DNA of 64,000 nt from Microbispora catharanthi (GTDB lineage: Bacteria > Actinomycetota > Actinomycetes > Streptosporangiales > Streptosporangiaceae): positions 124,001 through 188,000 of the forward strand of contig NZ_VDMA02000013.1 of the NCBI RefSeq assembly GCF_006334915.2. The letters run 5' to 3'. The notes under the pieces were generated by a model. The model did no database searches, was not told the DNA's origin, and was given only the letters and a program-made list of their open reading frames with translations. The position numbers were made by a program, and so were the translations under genes. Positions 16,868-25,531 of the stretch are shown here, one piece after another; within the stretch, counting starts at the first letter, position 1; each line of letters opens with the position of its first letter.

Positions 16868-17308
16868 GTGGAGACCCTCTCTGTCACGGTGGACGCGCAG
16901 GCGAGCCCGGATCGGGTCTTCGCCGTGCTGACCGACTGGCCCCGGCACCACGAGTGGATGCTGCTGACCCGGGCCTGGGTGGTCGCCGGCGACGGCCGCA
17001 GCAGGGGCAGCAGGCTCGCGGCGGCCACCGGAGTCGGCCCGCTGTCGTTCGTGGACACGATGGACGTCACCGGCTGGCGCCCGCCGCACGAGGTGGAGGT
17101 CCGCCACACCGGCCGTGTCGTACGCGGCACGGGGCGGTTCCACGTGCTGCCCCGTCCCGACGGCGGAAGCAGGATCGTCTGGGAGGAGCAGCTCCACGTG
17201 CCCTTCGGCCTTGCCGGGCGGATCGGCTGGCGGGTCGCCGGGCCGGTGAGCGCGGTCTTCCTGCGCCTGTCCCTGCGCCGCCTCGCCGCCCTCGCCCTGC
17301 GCGGCTAG
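16868..17308 (+). CDS. SRPBCC (polyketide cyclase/dehydrase-type) protein
   Basis: The protein has 146 residues from GTG 16868. It starts with the typical beta strand and helix (SVTVDAQASPDRVFAVLTDW) and contains the strands VGPLSFVDTMDVTGW and VRGTGRFHVLP. The C-terminal long helix (FGLAGRIGWRVAGPVSAVFL) closes the START-like ligand pocket. Family members bind hydrophobic ligands; the function is unknown. The TAGGAC of the upstream repeat could act as a -10 element at leaderless distance. It is convergent with and overlaps the TenA gene by 4 bases. Confidence 0.7.
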   Translation: METLSVTVDAQASPDRVFAVLTDWPRHHEWMLLTRAWVVAGDGRSRGSRLAAATGVGPLSFVDTMDVTGWRPPHEVEVRHTGRVVRGTGRFHVLPRPDGGSRIVWEEQLHVPFGLAGRIGWRVAGPVSAVFLRLSLRRLAALALRG

Positions 17309-17985
17309 CCGAGGGCCATGTCGAAGAAGCGGCGCTCCAGGGTGGTCGCCCGGCGGAAGACGTCGAGCACCCGGGCCCGGCCGTTCTCGTCGAGGCCGGG
17401 GCCGAGCCGGTCGAGCTCACCGCGCAGGAAGCCCACCCACGCCTCGAACTCCGGCCCGCTGTGCAGGTCGATCCACTCCCGGTGGACGAAACCCTCGGCG
17501 GACCCGACGGTCCGCGAGGCCCAGCCGAGGTAGGTCCACTCGGCCACGCACAGCACCGCCAGGATCAGCGGATAGTCCTGGCTGCGGCGCACGTCGTCCA
17601 TCAGGGCGCGGAACTCGATCGTCACCGGCTCCAGCGTGGGCGGGGTCAACTCACCGCCGAGCTCGGCGAGCGCGCGGTGGAAGTAGCCGCGCTCGGTGTC
17701 GGCGACGGTCTGCCCGAGGAAGCGGCCCACGGCCACCCGCGCCTCGAAGGTGTCGGCCGCGGCGACCGCGGCGCCGAGCAGCGCCGTGAAGGCGTCCACG
17801 AACTGGAAGTCCTGCTCCAGATAGCGGCGCATGTCGGCGGTGCCGCTGTGGATCGCCGCGGCGAAGGGGTGCGTGACCACCGCCGTCCAGTCGGGCTCGC
17901 TCTGCGACCGCAGCCACGCGCTGAACGGCGCTCTCGACTCCGGTTCCTCGTTGTGCTCATCGATTCGCTCGCTTCGCTCGCTCAT
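17305..17985 (-). CDS. TenA/THI-4 family protein
   Basis: The protein has 226 residues from ATG 17985, with GGGAGGG about 8 bases upstream. The all-helical TenA fold is recognisable: FAAAIHSGTADMRRYLEQDF, VGRFLGQTVADTERGYFHRAL and a Cys/Glu segment LAVLCVAEWTYLGWA (the position of the catalytic Cys region of thiaminase II). TenA enzymes hydrolyse aminopyrimidine products of thiamin degradation; sequence-diverged relatives have other roles. The first residues MSERSERIDEHN are encoded by a short iterated repeat, so the native N-terminus may be secondary. Confidence 0.75.
   Translation of the reverse strand: MSERSERIDEHNEEPESRAPFSAWLRSQSEPDWTAVVTHPFAAAIHSGTADMRRYLEQDFQFVDAFTALLGAAVAAADTFEARVAVGRFLGQTVADTERGYFHRALAELGGELTPPTLEPVTIEFRALMDDVRRSQDYPLILAVLCVAEWTYLGWASRTVGSAEGFVHREWIDLHSGPEFEAWVGFLRGELDRLGPGLDENGRARVLDVFRRATTLERRFFDMALG
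17961..17985. repeat. TCGCTCGCTTCGCTCGCTC iteration at a start codon
   Basis: A near-palindromic iteration of GCGAGCGAA / TTCGCTCGC supplies the ATG and first codons of the TenA-like gene (MSERSERI). Such iterations are familiar at gene starts in GC-rich actinomycetes. It is similar in flavour to the element at 1602-1704. Confidence 0.5.
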
Positions 17986-18110
17986 CCGCCATCCCTCCCC
18001 GACGATCCGGCGTGAACGTTTCACAATGATCTCAAAGACCCGCTGTCCGTCTCCACCTGCCCAGCCGGGGCGAGCGACGGGGCGGGCGGAGACCCGCGCG
18101 GACGAATCCG

Positions 18111-18139
18111 TTGACCGGCGCTTAACAGGTCCGTAATTT
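18111..18139 (+). promoter_or_regulatory. Strong sigma-70-type promoter of the pectate lyase gene
   Basis: TTGACC (18111-18116), a 17-base spacer and TAATTT (18134-18139) make a near-consensus vegetative promoter. The expected transcription start is near 18146, leaving a leader of about 110 bases before the TTG start at 18256. Confidence 0.65.
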
Positions 18140-18157
18140 GATGCGCGTTGTTCCTCC

Positions 18158-18182
18158 TCATGAATGTTGTTCGCATTCATGA
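18158..18182. promoter_or_regulatory. Perfect inverted repeat, probable operator of the pectate lyase gene
   Basis: TCATGAATG (18158-18166) and CATTCATGA (18174-18182) form 9-bp perfect arms around a 7-base spacer. The repeat sits about 12 bases after the predicted transcription start, a classical repressor position. A sugar-acid-responsive repressor (LacI, GntR or IclR type) would fit; the protein is not identified here. Confidence 0.6.
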
Positions 18183-18255
18183 ACGCCCCCCTATGTGGGA
18201 CCAGGAGTACATCCCCTCGGTCAGGGGTCCTGCACGACATGCAAGGAGCTCGGCT

Positions 18256-19773
18256 TTGAGAACCAGAACCAGAACCGGAGTCGGAGTGATCGGCACCGTC
18301 GTCGGGGTCGCCGCCCTGGTCGGCGGCGTCTTCGCCGGCGTCTCCAACGCGGCGCCGAGCGCGGGCGCCTACCGGATCGTGAACGGCGCCAGCGGCCTGT
18401 GCCTCACCGTTCCGGGCGGCAGCACCTCCGACGGCGTGCAACTCACGGTCACCGATTGCAACGGCGCGAGCAACCAGACCTGGAACCTGTCGGCCCAGGG
18501 CAGCGGCTTCCGCCTGACCTCCGGCAACAGCGGCAAGTGCGCCGGCGTCATCGACGCCTCGACCTCGGCCGGCAAGGCCGTCCAGCAGGAGTCCTGCACC
18601 GGCGCCTCGTCACAGACCTGGGAACTCACCGCCTCGGGATCGAACTACCGCGTCGTCAACGCCAACAGCGACAAATGCCTGAACACCAAGGACAACTCCA
18701 CGTCCTCGGGCGCCCTGGTGCAGCAGAACTCCTGCGACTCGGTGGCCACCAAGCAGTGGACCCTCCAGCCGACCGGCTCGACCCCGAGCGGCACGCCCAC
18801 GGCCAGCCCGACGAGGAGCCCGTCGCCCACGCCCACCACCACGCCCACGGGCGGCCCGACGACCCCGCCCACGACCGGCCTGGTCGGCTGGGCGACCCAG
18901 GGCGGCGGCACGACCGGCGGCGCGGGCGGCAGCACGACGACGGTCACCTCCCTGACCGCGCTCACGAGCGCCGTCAGCGGCGACAGCCCCAAGATCGTCC
19001 AAGTGAGCGGCAACTTCACCTGCTCGTCCGACGTGCGGGTGGGCGCCAACACCACGATCCTCGGCGTCGGCTCCGGCTCCGGACTGACCGGCTGCGGCGT
19101 GAACATCCGTGACGTCAGCAACGTCATCGTGCGCAACATGAAGATCTCGAAGGTGCCGGCCGGCAACGGCAACGGCGACGCGATCCACCTCGACAACGCC
19201 AAGCGCGTGTGGCTCGACCACAACGACCTGTCGAGCGACACCAGCCACGGCACGGACTACTACGACGGCCTGCTGGACATCACGCACGGCTCCGACTACG
19301 TCACCGTCTCCTGGAGCAAGCTGCACGACCACGTCAAGTGCTCGCTCGTCGGCCACAGCGACGGCAACGGCTCCGAGGACTCCGGGCACCTGCGCGTGAC
19401 GTACCACCACAACGCGTTCCAGACCTGCGCCCAGCGCAACCCCCGGGTGCGCTTCGGCAACCCGGTCCACGTGTTCAACAACTACTACTACAAGGACCCG
19501 TCCTACACCGACTACAGCTACGGCATCGCCTCCACCTGCGGCGCCGGAGTGCTCGTCGAGGGCAACTACTTCGAGAACATCGCCGAGCCCACCCACACCG
19601 CCGAAGGCTCGTCGCCGGGCGGGTCGATCGTCGCCCGCAACAACTACTTCGTGAACTCGGGCACGCCGCAGACCTCCGGCAGCGTCGCCTCCATCCCGTA
19701 CTCGTACACGGTGGACAACCCCAGCGGCGTGAAGGCGAACGTCCTCGCCAACGCGGGCACCGGCAAGATCTAG
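18256..19773 (+). CDS. Secreted pectate lyase (PL1) with N-terminal ricin-type CBM13
   Basis: The protein has 505 residues from TTG 18256, with AAGGAG at 18243-18248. The signal peptide (RTRTRTGVGVIGTVVGVAAL region) ends near SNAA. A beta-trefoil carbohydrate-binding domain (about 38-170) shows three QxW repeats (NQTWNL, SQTWEL, TKQWTL). A Thr/Pro/Ser linker leads to a PL1 parallel beta-helix with WLDHNDLS, YYDGLLDITHGSDYVTVSW, HDHVKCSLVGHSD and catalytic Arg in QRNPRVRFG. It cleaves polygalacturonate by beta-elimination outside the cell. It has its own promoter, operator and terminator. Confidence 0.93.
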   Translation: MRTRTRTGVGVIGTVVGVAALVGGVFAGVSNAAPSAGAYRIVNGASGLCLTVPGGSTSDGVQLTVTDCNGASNQTWNLSAQGSGFRLTSGNSGKCAGVIDASTSAGKAVQQESCTGASSQTWELTASGSNYRVVNANSDKCLNTKDNSTSSGALVQQNSCDSVATKQWTLQPTGSTPSGTPTASPTRSPSPTPTTTPTGGPTTPPTTGLVGWATQGGGTTGGAGGSTTTVTSLTALTSAVSGDSPKIVQVSGNFTCSSDVRVGANTTILGVGSGSGLTGCGVNIRDVSNVIVRNMKISKVPAGNGNGDAIHLDNAKRVWLDHNDLSSDTSHGTDYYDGLLDITHGSDYVTVSWSKLHDHVKCSLVGHSDGNGSEDSGHLRVTYHHNAFQTCAQRNPRVRFGNPVHVFNNYYYKDPSYTDYSYGIASTCGAGVLVEGNYFENIAEPTHTAEGSSPGGSIVARNNYFVNSGTPQTSGSVASIPYSYTVDNPSGVKANVLANAGTGKI

Positions 19774-19813
19774 TTCCAGACGCACAGGTACCGGCACGTC
19801 CCTGTGAAGTCCC

Positions 19814-19842
19814 GGAGGCCGCGGCCACCCGCCGCGGCCTCC
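19814..19842. terminator. Terminator hairpin after the pectate lyase gene
   Basis: GGAGGCCGCGGC (19814-19825) and GCCGCGGCCTCC (19831-19842) pair perfectly over 12 bp with a CACCC loop. It lies between the convergent pectate lyase and PemK-like genes and could serve both. No U-tract, as is common in actinomycetes. Confidence 0.75.
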
Positions 19843-19851
19843 CCGCGCCCG

Positions 19852-20223
19852 TCAGTCGACGAGGCCGAGGTACGCGAACAGGTTGTCCTCGATCAGGGCC
19901 ACCAACTGCGGTGGAAGTTGCCCCAGGTAGTCGCCGAGCTCCTCCTTGAGAAAGGGCTGTGCGCAGACGGTGCGCACCCAGCACTTGCTTGGCAGGTTGG
20001 CGGTCCCCTGCGCGAGCTTGACGCAATACTCCGCTTTGAGCGTCGTGGCCGTCGACAACGGCGCGACGTAGATCAGATCCCAGTCCGACTGTTGGTTCTT
20101 CGCGTCACCGCTCAGGACGACGACCGGTCGCCGGGGGTGAAGATTGCGCTGGTCGTTGGGCGGCATCGTGAGCGATCTGTCGGAGACGTAGTAGACACCA
20201 CCCTTGCGAATGAACGACTTCAC
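19852..20223 (-). CDS. PemK/MazF-type toxin
   Basis: The protein has 123 residues. It matches the PemK-like SH3-type barrel: RKGGVYYVSDRSL, RRPVVVLSGDAKNQQSDWDL, IYVAPLSTATTLKAEYCVKL and SKCWVRTVCAQPFLKEEL, close to the usual family pattern of a promoter-proximal barrel with conserved P-V-V-hydrophobic and P-L-S/T motifs. MazF/PemK toxins are mRNA endoribonucleases. Its start overlaps the upstream antitoxin stop by 4 bases, so the pair is translationally coupled, antitoxin first. Confidence 0.8.
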   Translation of the reverse strand: MKSFIRKGGVYYVSDRSLTMPPNDQRNLHPRRPVVVLSGDAKNQQSDWDLIYVAPLSTATTLKAEYCVKLAQGTANLPSKCWVRTVCAQPFLKEELGDYLGQLPPQLVALIEDNLFAYLGLVD

Positions 20224-20867
20224 CGATCGTCCAGGGCCTTCGCGTTAGCGCGGCGGAGAGCGTCTCGCGTCTGCAGGAACTCTTCCTTGACAATCGCACC
20301 GACACCGGGGTCGTCGTGCTCGGGAGGCATCGACGCGCGCCTCGCCTTCGCTCGCGCGAGCAGCGCCGTGGCCTGCCTGCGCCGCCGTGCCCGGTTCAGG
20401 TCGAGCAGGACGCCGGACTCTCCGCCCGCCTGCGCCTCGACGACGGGCACGGTGGCGTCCACAACGGTCCGGAGAACGGCGGTGTCCCTCCCCCCATGCA
20501 GGGCCACGACCGTGCGGACGAATCTCATGGCGTCAGGGCCCAGAGGATCGTCCACATCCATGGTCAAGGACAACACGCCCGCCTCCGCGTCAGCGGATTC
20601 GTCGGCGCCACGCTCCGCGAGCTCGCTTTCCACCACATAGTCCTGGGCCCGCGTAAGCGCGGGGTCATAGGGGCCGCAGCGCCCGAGGCGCCAGGTGGCA
20701 CCGGTGATAGGCGGATGCCCCGCCTCGACGGCAGCGACGTCGGTGAGATAAAGGAGCCCCACCAGGTGAGCCTCAGTCACCGGCAGATTCAGTTCCCGCG
20801 CCGCCACGAGTATGGACAGCACGGCCCCTGCCAGAGGATTCGGCGAGTCGACGGGCATGCTGATCAC
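20220..20867 (-). CDS. Panacea-like (DUF4065-related) antitoxin
   Basis: About 215 residues from GTG 20867 (ATG 20858 also possible; GGGGAGGAG lies upstream). Residues about 15-85 (LAGAVLSILVAARELNLPVTEAHLVGLLYLTDVAAVEAG, then PPITGATWRLGRCGPYDPAL) match the Panacea/GepA core, whose signature is LLYhaD, PITG and a GP motif. Panacea is an antitoxin domain known to neutralise unrelated toxins through variable extensions. The Arg/Ala-rich C-terminal helices (about 150-215) would be the toxin-binding part. First gene of the toxin-antitoxin operon with an inverted repeat in its promoter. Confidence 0.65.
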   Translation of the reverse strand: MISMPVDSPNPLAGAVLSILVAARELNLPVTEAHLVGLLYLTDVAAVEAGHPPITGATWRLGRCGPYDPALTRAQDYVVESELAERGADESADAEAGVLSLTMDVDDPLGPDAMRFVRTVVALHGGRDTAVLRTVVDATVPVVEAQAGGESGVLLDLNRARRRRQATALLARAKARRASMPPEHDDPGVGAIVKEEFLQTRDALRRANAKALDDR

Positions 20868-20943
20868 CGCTCCTCCCCGGCTCAGCCGCATGCTCACCGT
20901 ACCCCTCCCGCTCCGTCCGCCACCTTGCACAGCAACAGCGGAG

Positions 20944-20975
20944 ACATTACTTAACGTCACATTGACACGTCAATG
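20944..20975 (-). promoter_or_regulatory. Promoter with embedded inverted repeat for the toxin-antitoxin operon
   Basis: On the minus strand TTGACG (20973-20968), an 18-base spacer and TAATGT (20949-20944) form a good promoter. The arms CATTGAC (20960-20966) and GTCAATG (20969-20975) cover the -35 region, and ACGTCA is directly repeated at 20954-20959 and 20968-20973. This is the layout expected for autorepression by an antitoxin or toxin-antitoxin complex. Confidence 0.6.
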
Positions 20976-21023
20976 AGTGACGGAGGTGGCCGATACCGGG
21001 AGGGGCTCCTCTCGCGAGGCCGG

Positions 21024-21403
21024 TCAGCCGTCGAGGGCGGCGCGTTCGGCGTCGGTGAGCAGGCGGGAACGGATCAGGAAGCGCACGCCCTCGGGCGCCT
21101 CCAGAGAGAAGCCGCTGCCCCGGCCGGGGACGACGTCCACGGTCAGGTGGGTGTGCCGCCAGCGCTCGAACTGGCTCGCCGACATCCAGAACGTGACCGG
21201 CTCGTCGACGCCCTCCACGGTCAGCGAGGCGAGCAGCACGTCCGAGGAGCCGGTGCGGAACTCGCCCTCCGGGTAGCACATCGGGGCGCTGCCGTCGCAG
21301 CAGCCGCCGGACTGGTGGAACATCAGCGGGCCGTGGGCCGCCCGCAGCCGCCGGATGAGGCCGGCGGCCGCGGGGGTGAGGTCCACGCGGGACACCTCGG
21401 GCA

Positions 21404-21404
<1 letters not shown>
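21024..21404 (-). CDS. DUF779 family protein, aldehyde dehydrogenase partner
   Basis: The protein has 126 residues; the ATG overlaps the aldehyde dehydrogenase stop (TGATG). DUF779 motifs are clear: HGPLMFHQSGGCCDGSAPMC with a Cys pair, FRTGSSDVLL, FWMSASQFERWRHTHLTVDV and a Gly-rich FSLEAPEG. DUF779 genes are regularly found directly behind exaC-type acetaldehyde dehydrogenases; the Cys/His residues suggest a metal or redox role, but none is proven. Second gene of the operon. Confidence 0.85.
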
Positions 21405-22927
<1,523 letters not shown>

Positions 22928-22969
22928 GAGATGGACCTCCCGGACAGGGTGTGGGGTCTGACGCCCCGG

Positions 22970-23002
22970 ACGTTAGTCGCGGGCACGTTGCCGACACGTT
23001 GC
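22970..23002 (-). promoter_or_regulatory. exaC promoter region with direct repeats
   Basis: Two CACGTTGC copies (22984-22991 and 22995-23002) repeat with an 11-bp period, about one helical turn. They lie upstream of a minus-strand -10-like TAACGT (22975-22970). No good -35 is seen. This fits activator-dependent transcription of exaC and DUF779, plausibly by the GAF-domain regulator at 25524-26834. Confidence 0.4.
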
Positions 23003-23108
23003 GTCCGTGTTCCGGGCCGTTCGGAGGCGTCCTTCCGCACTCAGCCTCCGCGCGGCGCGGTCAGGGCCGTGGTCATGCCCGGTCAAATCTCCCCTAAGAT
23101 CAGCCGTC

Positions 23109-24374
23109 ATGATTTCGGAATCGTTTACCGCCTCTCGCAGGGACGCTTTGCGCCTGCTGGCGGGCGGTGCCGCGGCGGGGCTGGCCGCCGGGCTGCCCGC
23201 GTCACCGGCGAACGCGGCGGCCCGCGTGTGGAGCGTCACCGGCCGCAGCGCGACGTCGCTCAAGCCGTTCGACGACACGCTGAAGCGCTTCATGATGGAC
23301 CGGGCGATCCCCCACGCGTCCCTGGCCGTGGTCCGCAAGGGCAAGCTCGTGCTCGCCCGGGGCTACAACTGGACGGCGGACACCTCGTTCGCAGCCGGGC
23401 CCACCTCGCTGTTCCGCATCGCGAGCCTGAGCAAGCCGGTCACCGCCGCCGCCGTGCTGAAGCTGGCGCAGGACGGCAAACTCAGCCTCTCGGCCAAGGT
23501 CGCGCCGCTGCTGGGGCTGAGCACGACCGCCGACCCGCGCCTCGCCTCGGTCACCGTGACCCACCTGCTCCAGCACCTCGGCGGGTGGGATTCCGAGGTC
23601 TCGGGCGACCCGATGTTCAAGGACCGGGTCATCGCCGCGGCACTCGGCGTCCCGCTGCCGATCACGCAGGCGCAGATCGTCAAACACACGTCCGGCCTCA
23701 AGCTCGACCACGCGCCGGGCACGACATACGCGTACTCGAACTACGGATACCTTCTCCTGCAGAAGATCATCGAGAAGGCGAGCGGAGTCTCGTACGCGAG
23801 CTACGTCCAGAGCAAGGTGCTGACGCCCCTCAAGATCAAGCGGATGGTGCTCGGCAGGACCGCCAAGAGTCTCCGCAAATCGGGCGAGGTGCCGTACTTC
23901 TCGCAGTACACCGGCAAGAGCGTGATCGACACCTCCGACTCCGTGGTGCCCTTCCCGTACGGCGGGTTCAACCTCGAGAACATGGCCGCCCACGGCGGCT
24001 GGCTCGCCACGGCCGTCGACCTGGCCAAGTTCACCACCCTCTTCGACGCGGCCGGCGTGCTGACCTCGGCGTCGATCTCCAAGGCGTTCGCCAAGCCGTC
24101 GATCGGAGTCAACTCCGACGGCTGGTACTACGGCCTCGGCTGGCAGGTCCGCCCGGTCACCGGGGGACGCAACACCTGGCACACGGGGTCGCTGGCCGGC
24201 ACCTCCACGCTCATGGTCCGGCGCTACGACGGGCTGAGCTGGGTGGTGCTGTTCGACCAGCGCGACGACGCCTCGGGGCTGAACTACGGGGCCATCGACT
24301 CCCTTCTCCACACCGCCGCGAACTCGGTGAAGTCCTGGCCCACCACCAACCTCTTCTCCACGTACGGTCTGTAG
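23109..24374 (+). CDS. Exported serine hydrolase, beta-lactamase/DD-peptidase (class C) family
   Basis: The protein has 421 residues. A Tat-type signal (SRRDALRLLAGGAAAGLAAG, cleavage near ANAA) precedes a beta-lactamase-related domain. The SxxK motif is in IASLSKPV (S106, K109), the YxN motif in TYAYSNYGY (about 208) and the HTG box in WHTGSLAG (about 364). The family includes esterases, D-aminopeptidases and penicillin-binding-like enzymes, so beta-lactam resistance should not be assumed. TAAGAT at 23095-23100 lies 8 bases before the ATG with no ribosome site, suggesting leaderless expression. The stop lies 2 bases from the next GTG. Confidence 0.85.
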   Translation: MISESFTASRRDALRLLAGGAAAGLAAGLPASPANAAARVWSVTGRSATSLKPFDDTLKRFMMDRAIPHASLAVVRKGKLVLARGYNWTADTSFAAGPTSLFRIASLSKPVTAAAVLKLAQDGKLSLSAKVAPLLGLSTTADPRLASVTVTHLLQHLGGWDSEVSGDPMFKDRVIAAALGVPLPITQAQIVKHTSGLKLDHAPGTTYAYSNYGYLLLQKIIEKASGVSYASYVQSKVLTPLKIKRMVLGRTAKSLRKSGEVPYFSQYTGKSVIDTSDSVVPFPYGGFNLENMAAHGGWLATAVDLAKFTTLFDAAGVLTSASISKAFAKPSIGVNSDGWYYGLGWQVRPVTGGRNTWHTGSLAGTSTLMVRRYDGLSWVVLFDQRDDASGLNYGAIDSLLHTAANSVKSWPTTNLFSTYGL

Positions 24375-24376
24375 AT

Positions 24377-25531
24377 GTGGAGGACGTCTGGGACCTGGTG
24401 GTGGTCGGCGCCGGGCCGGCGGGCTCGGCCGCCGCGCTGCGGGCCAGGCAGCTCGATCCCGGCTGCCGGGTGCTGCTGCTCGACCGGGCGGCCTTCCCGC
24501 GTGACAAGGCCTGCGGCGACGGCATCGCGGCGCACGCACGGCAGGAGCTCGCGCTGCTCGGGCTGCCCGGCCTGCTCGACGACCACCGGCCGACGCCGCG
24601 CCTGTCGGTGACGTCGCCCGGCGGGGCCCACGTCTCGGCCGTCGTCGCACGGCCCAACCACGTGGTCCCCCGCCGGGTCTTCGACAACCGGCTGGTCGAG
24701 GCGGCGCGGGCGCGCGGCGTGGAGGTGCGCCGCCACCGGGTGCGTACGCTGACCACCCTCGGCGGGCACGTCGTGATCGACGGCCACCTGGTCGCCCGGG
24801 CGGTCGTCGCCGCCGACGGCGCCAACTCGGCCGTACGGCGGCTGATCGGCGTCCCGCCGAGCCCGGACCGGCACACCGCCATCGCGGTGCGCGGGTACGC
24901 CGACGTGCCGCCGGACGACGACGAGCAGGTCATCGTCATGCAGAGCGAGGGCTGGCCGGCCTACGCCTGGTCGTTCCCGGTGGGCGACGGCACGGCCAAC
25001 GTCGGCTACGGCCTGCTGCTGCCGACGCTGAGACAGACCGGCCGGCCCGGGCGCGAGATCCTGCACGGGCGGCTGGCCCGGCTCCTGCCCCTGCTGGGTG
25101 AGATCAGGTCCCCCGTCCGCGACCTGCGGGCGCATCACCTGCCGCTGTCGAGCGGGCGGCCGGTGCCGGGCGCGGGCCGCGTGCTGCTGGCCGGCGACGC
25201 GGCGAGCCTCGTCAACCCGCTGACCGGCGAGGGCATCTACTACGCGCTGCTGTCGGGGCGGCTGGCCGCCGAGGCGGCGATCGGTTCGCCGGACGACCCG
25301 CTGCGGGCCTACCGGCGCGGGCTGCGCGGGGCGCTCGGGCGGCACCTGCGCACCACCGACGTGCTCGCCCTGGCCGCCCGCTCCCCCGGCTTCATCGACG
25401 CGGCGATCACCGTCGCCGCCCACCGCACCGAGGTGTTCGACCTACTCGTAGACGTCGGGCTCGGGGCGGGCACCGTGCCGCCCCGCCTGGCGGCGGCCGT
25501 CGCCCTCCGCTGGCTCAAGAATCTCACCTGA
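24377..25531 (+). CDS. FAD-dependent geranylgeranyl-reductase-family oxidoreductase
   Basis: The protein has 384 residues from GTG 24377. The FAD-binding GxGxxG lies in LVVVGAGPAGSAAALRAR, and the second FAD motif is RVLLAGDAASLVNPLTGEGI near residue 275. PRDKACGDGI (C/G/D segment) is typical of geranylgeranyl reductases that saturate isoprenoid chains, for example in menaquinone or lipid modification. The GTG follows the hydrolase stop directly, so the two genes form an operon. The 3' end overlaps the convergent GAF regulator gene by 8 bases. Confidence 0.85.
   Translation: MEDVWDLVVVGAGPAGSAAALRARQLDPGCRVLLLDRAAFPRDKACGDGIAAHARQELALLGLPGLLDDHRPTPRLSVTSPGGAHVSAVVARPNHVVPRRVFDNRLVEAARARGVEVRRHRVRTLTTLGGHVVIDGHLVARAVVAADGANSAVRRLIGVPPSPDRHTAIAVRGYADVPPDDDEQVIVMQSEGWPAYAWSFPVGDGTANVGYGLLLPTLRQTGRPGREILHGRLARLLPLLGEIRSPVRDLRAHHLPLSSGRPVPGAGRVLLAGDAASLVNPLTGEGIYYALLSGRLAAEAAIGSPDDPLRAYRRGLRGALGRHLRTTDVLALAARSPGFIDAAITVAAHRTEVFDLLVDVGLGAGTVPPRLAAAVALRWLKNLT

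Noticed and set aside
23109-24374. Serine hydrolase as a beta-lactam resistance gene
   Set aside because: SxxK, YxN and HxG motifs are shared by esterases and peptidases; nothing specific to beta-lactamase is visible.
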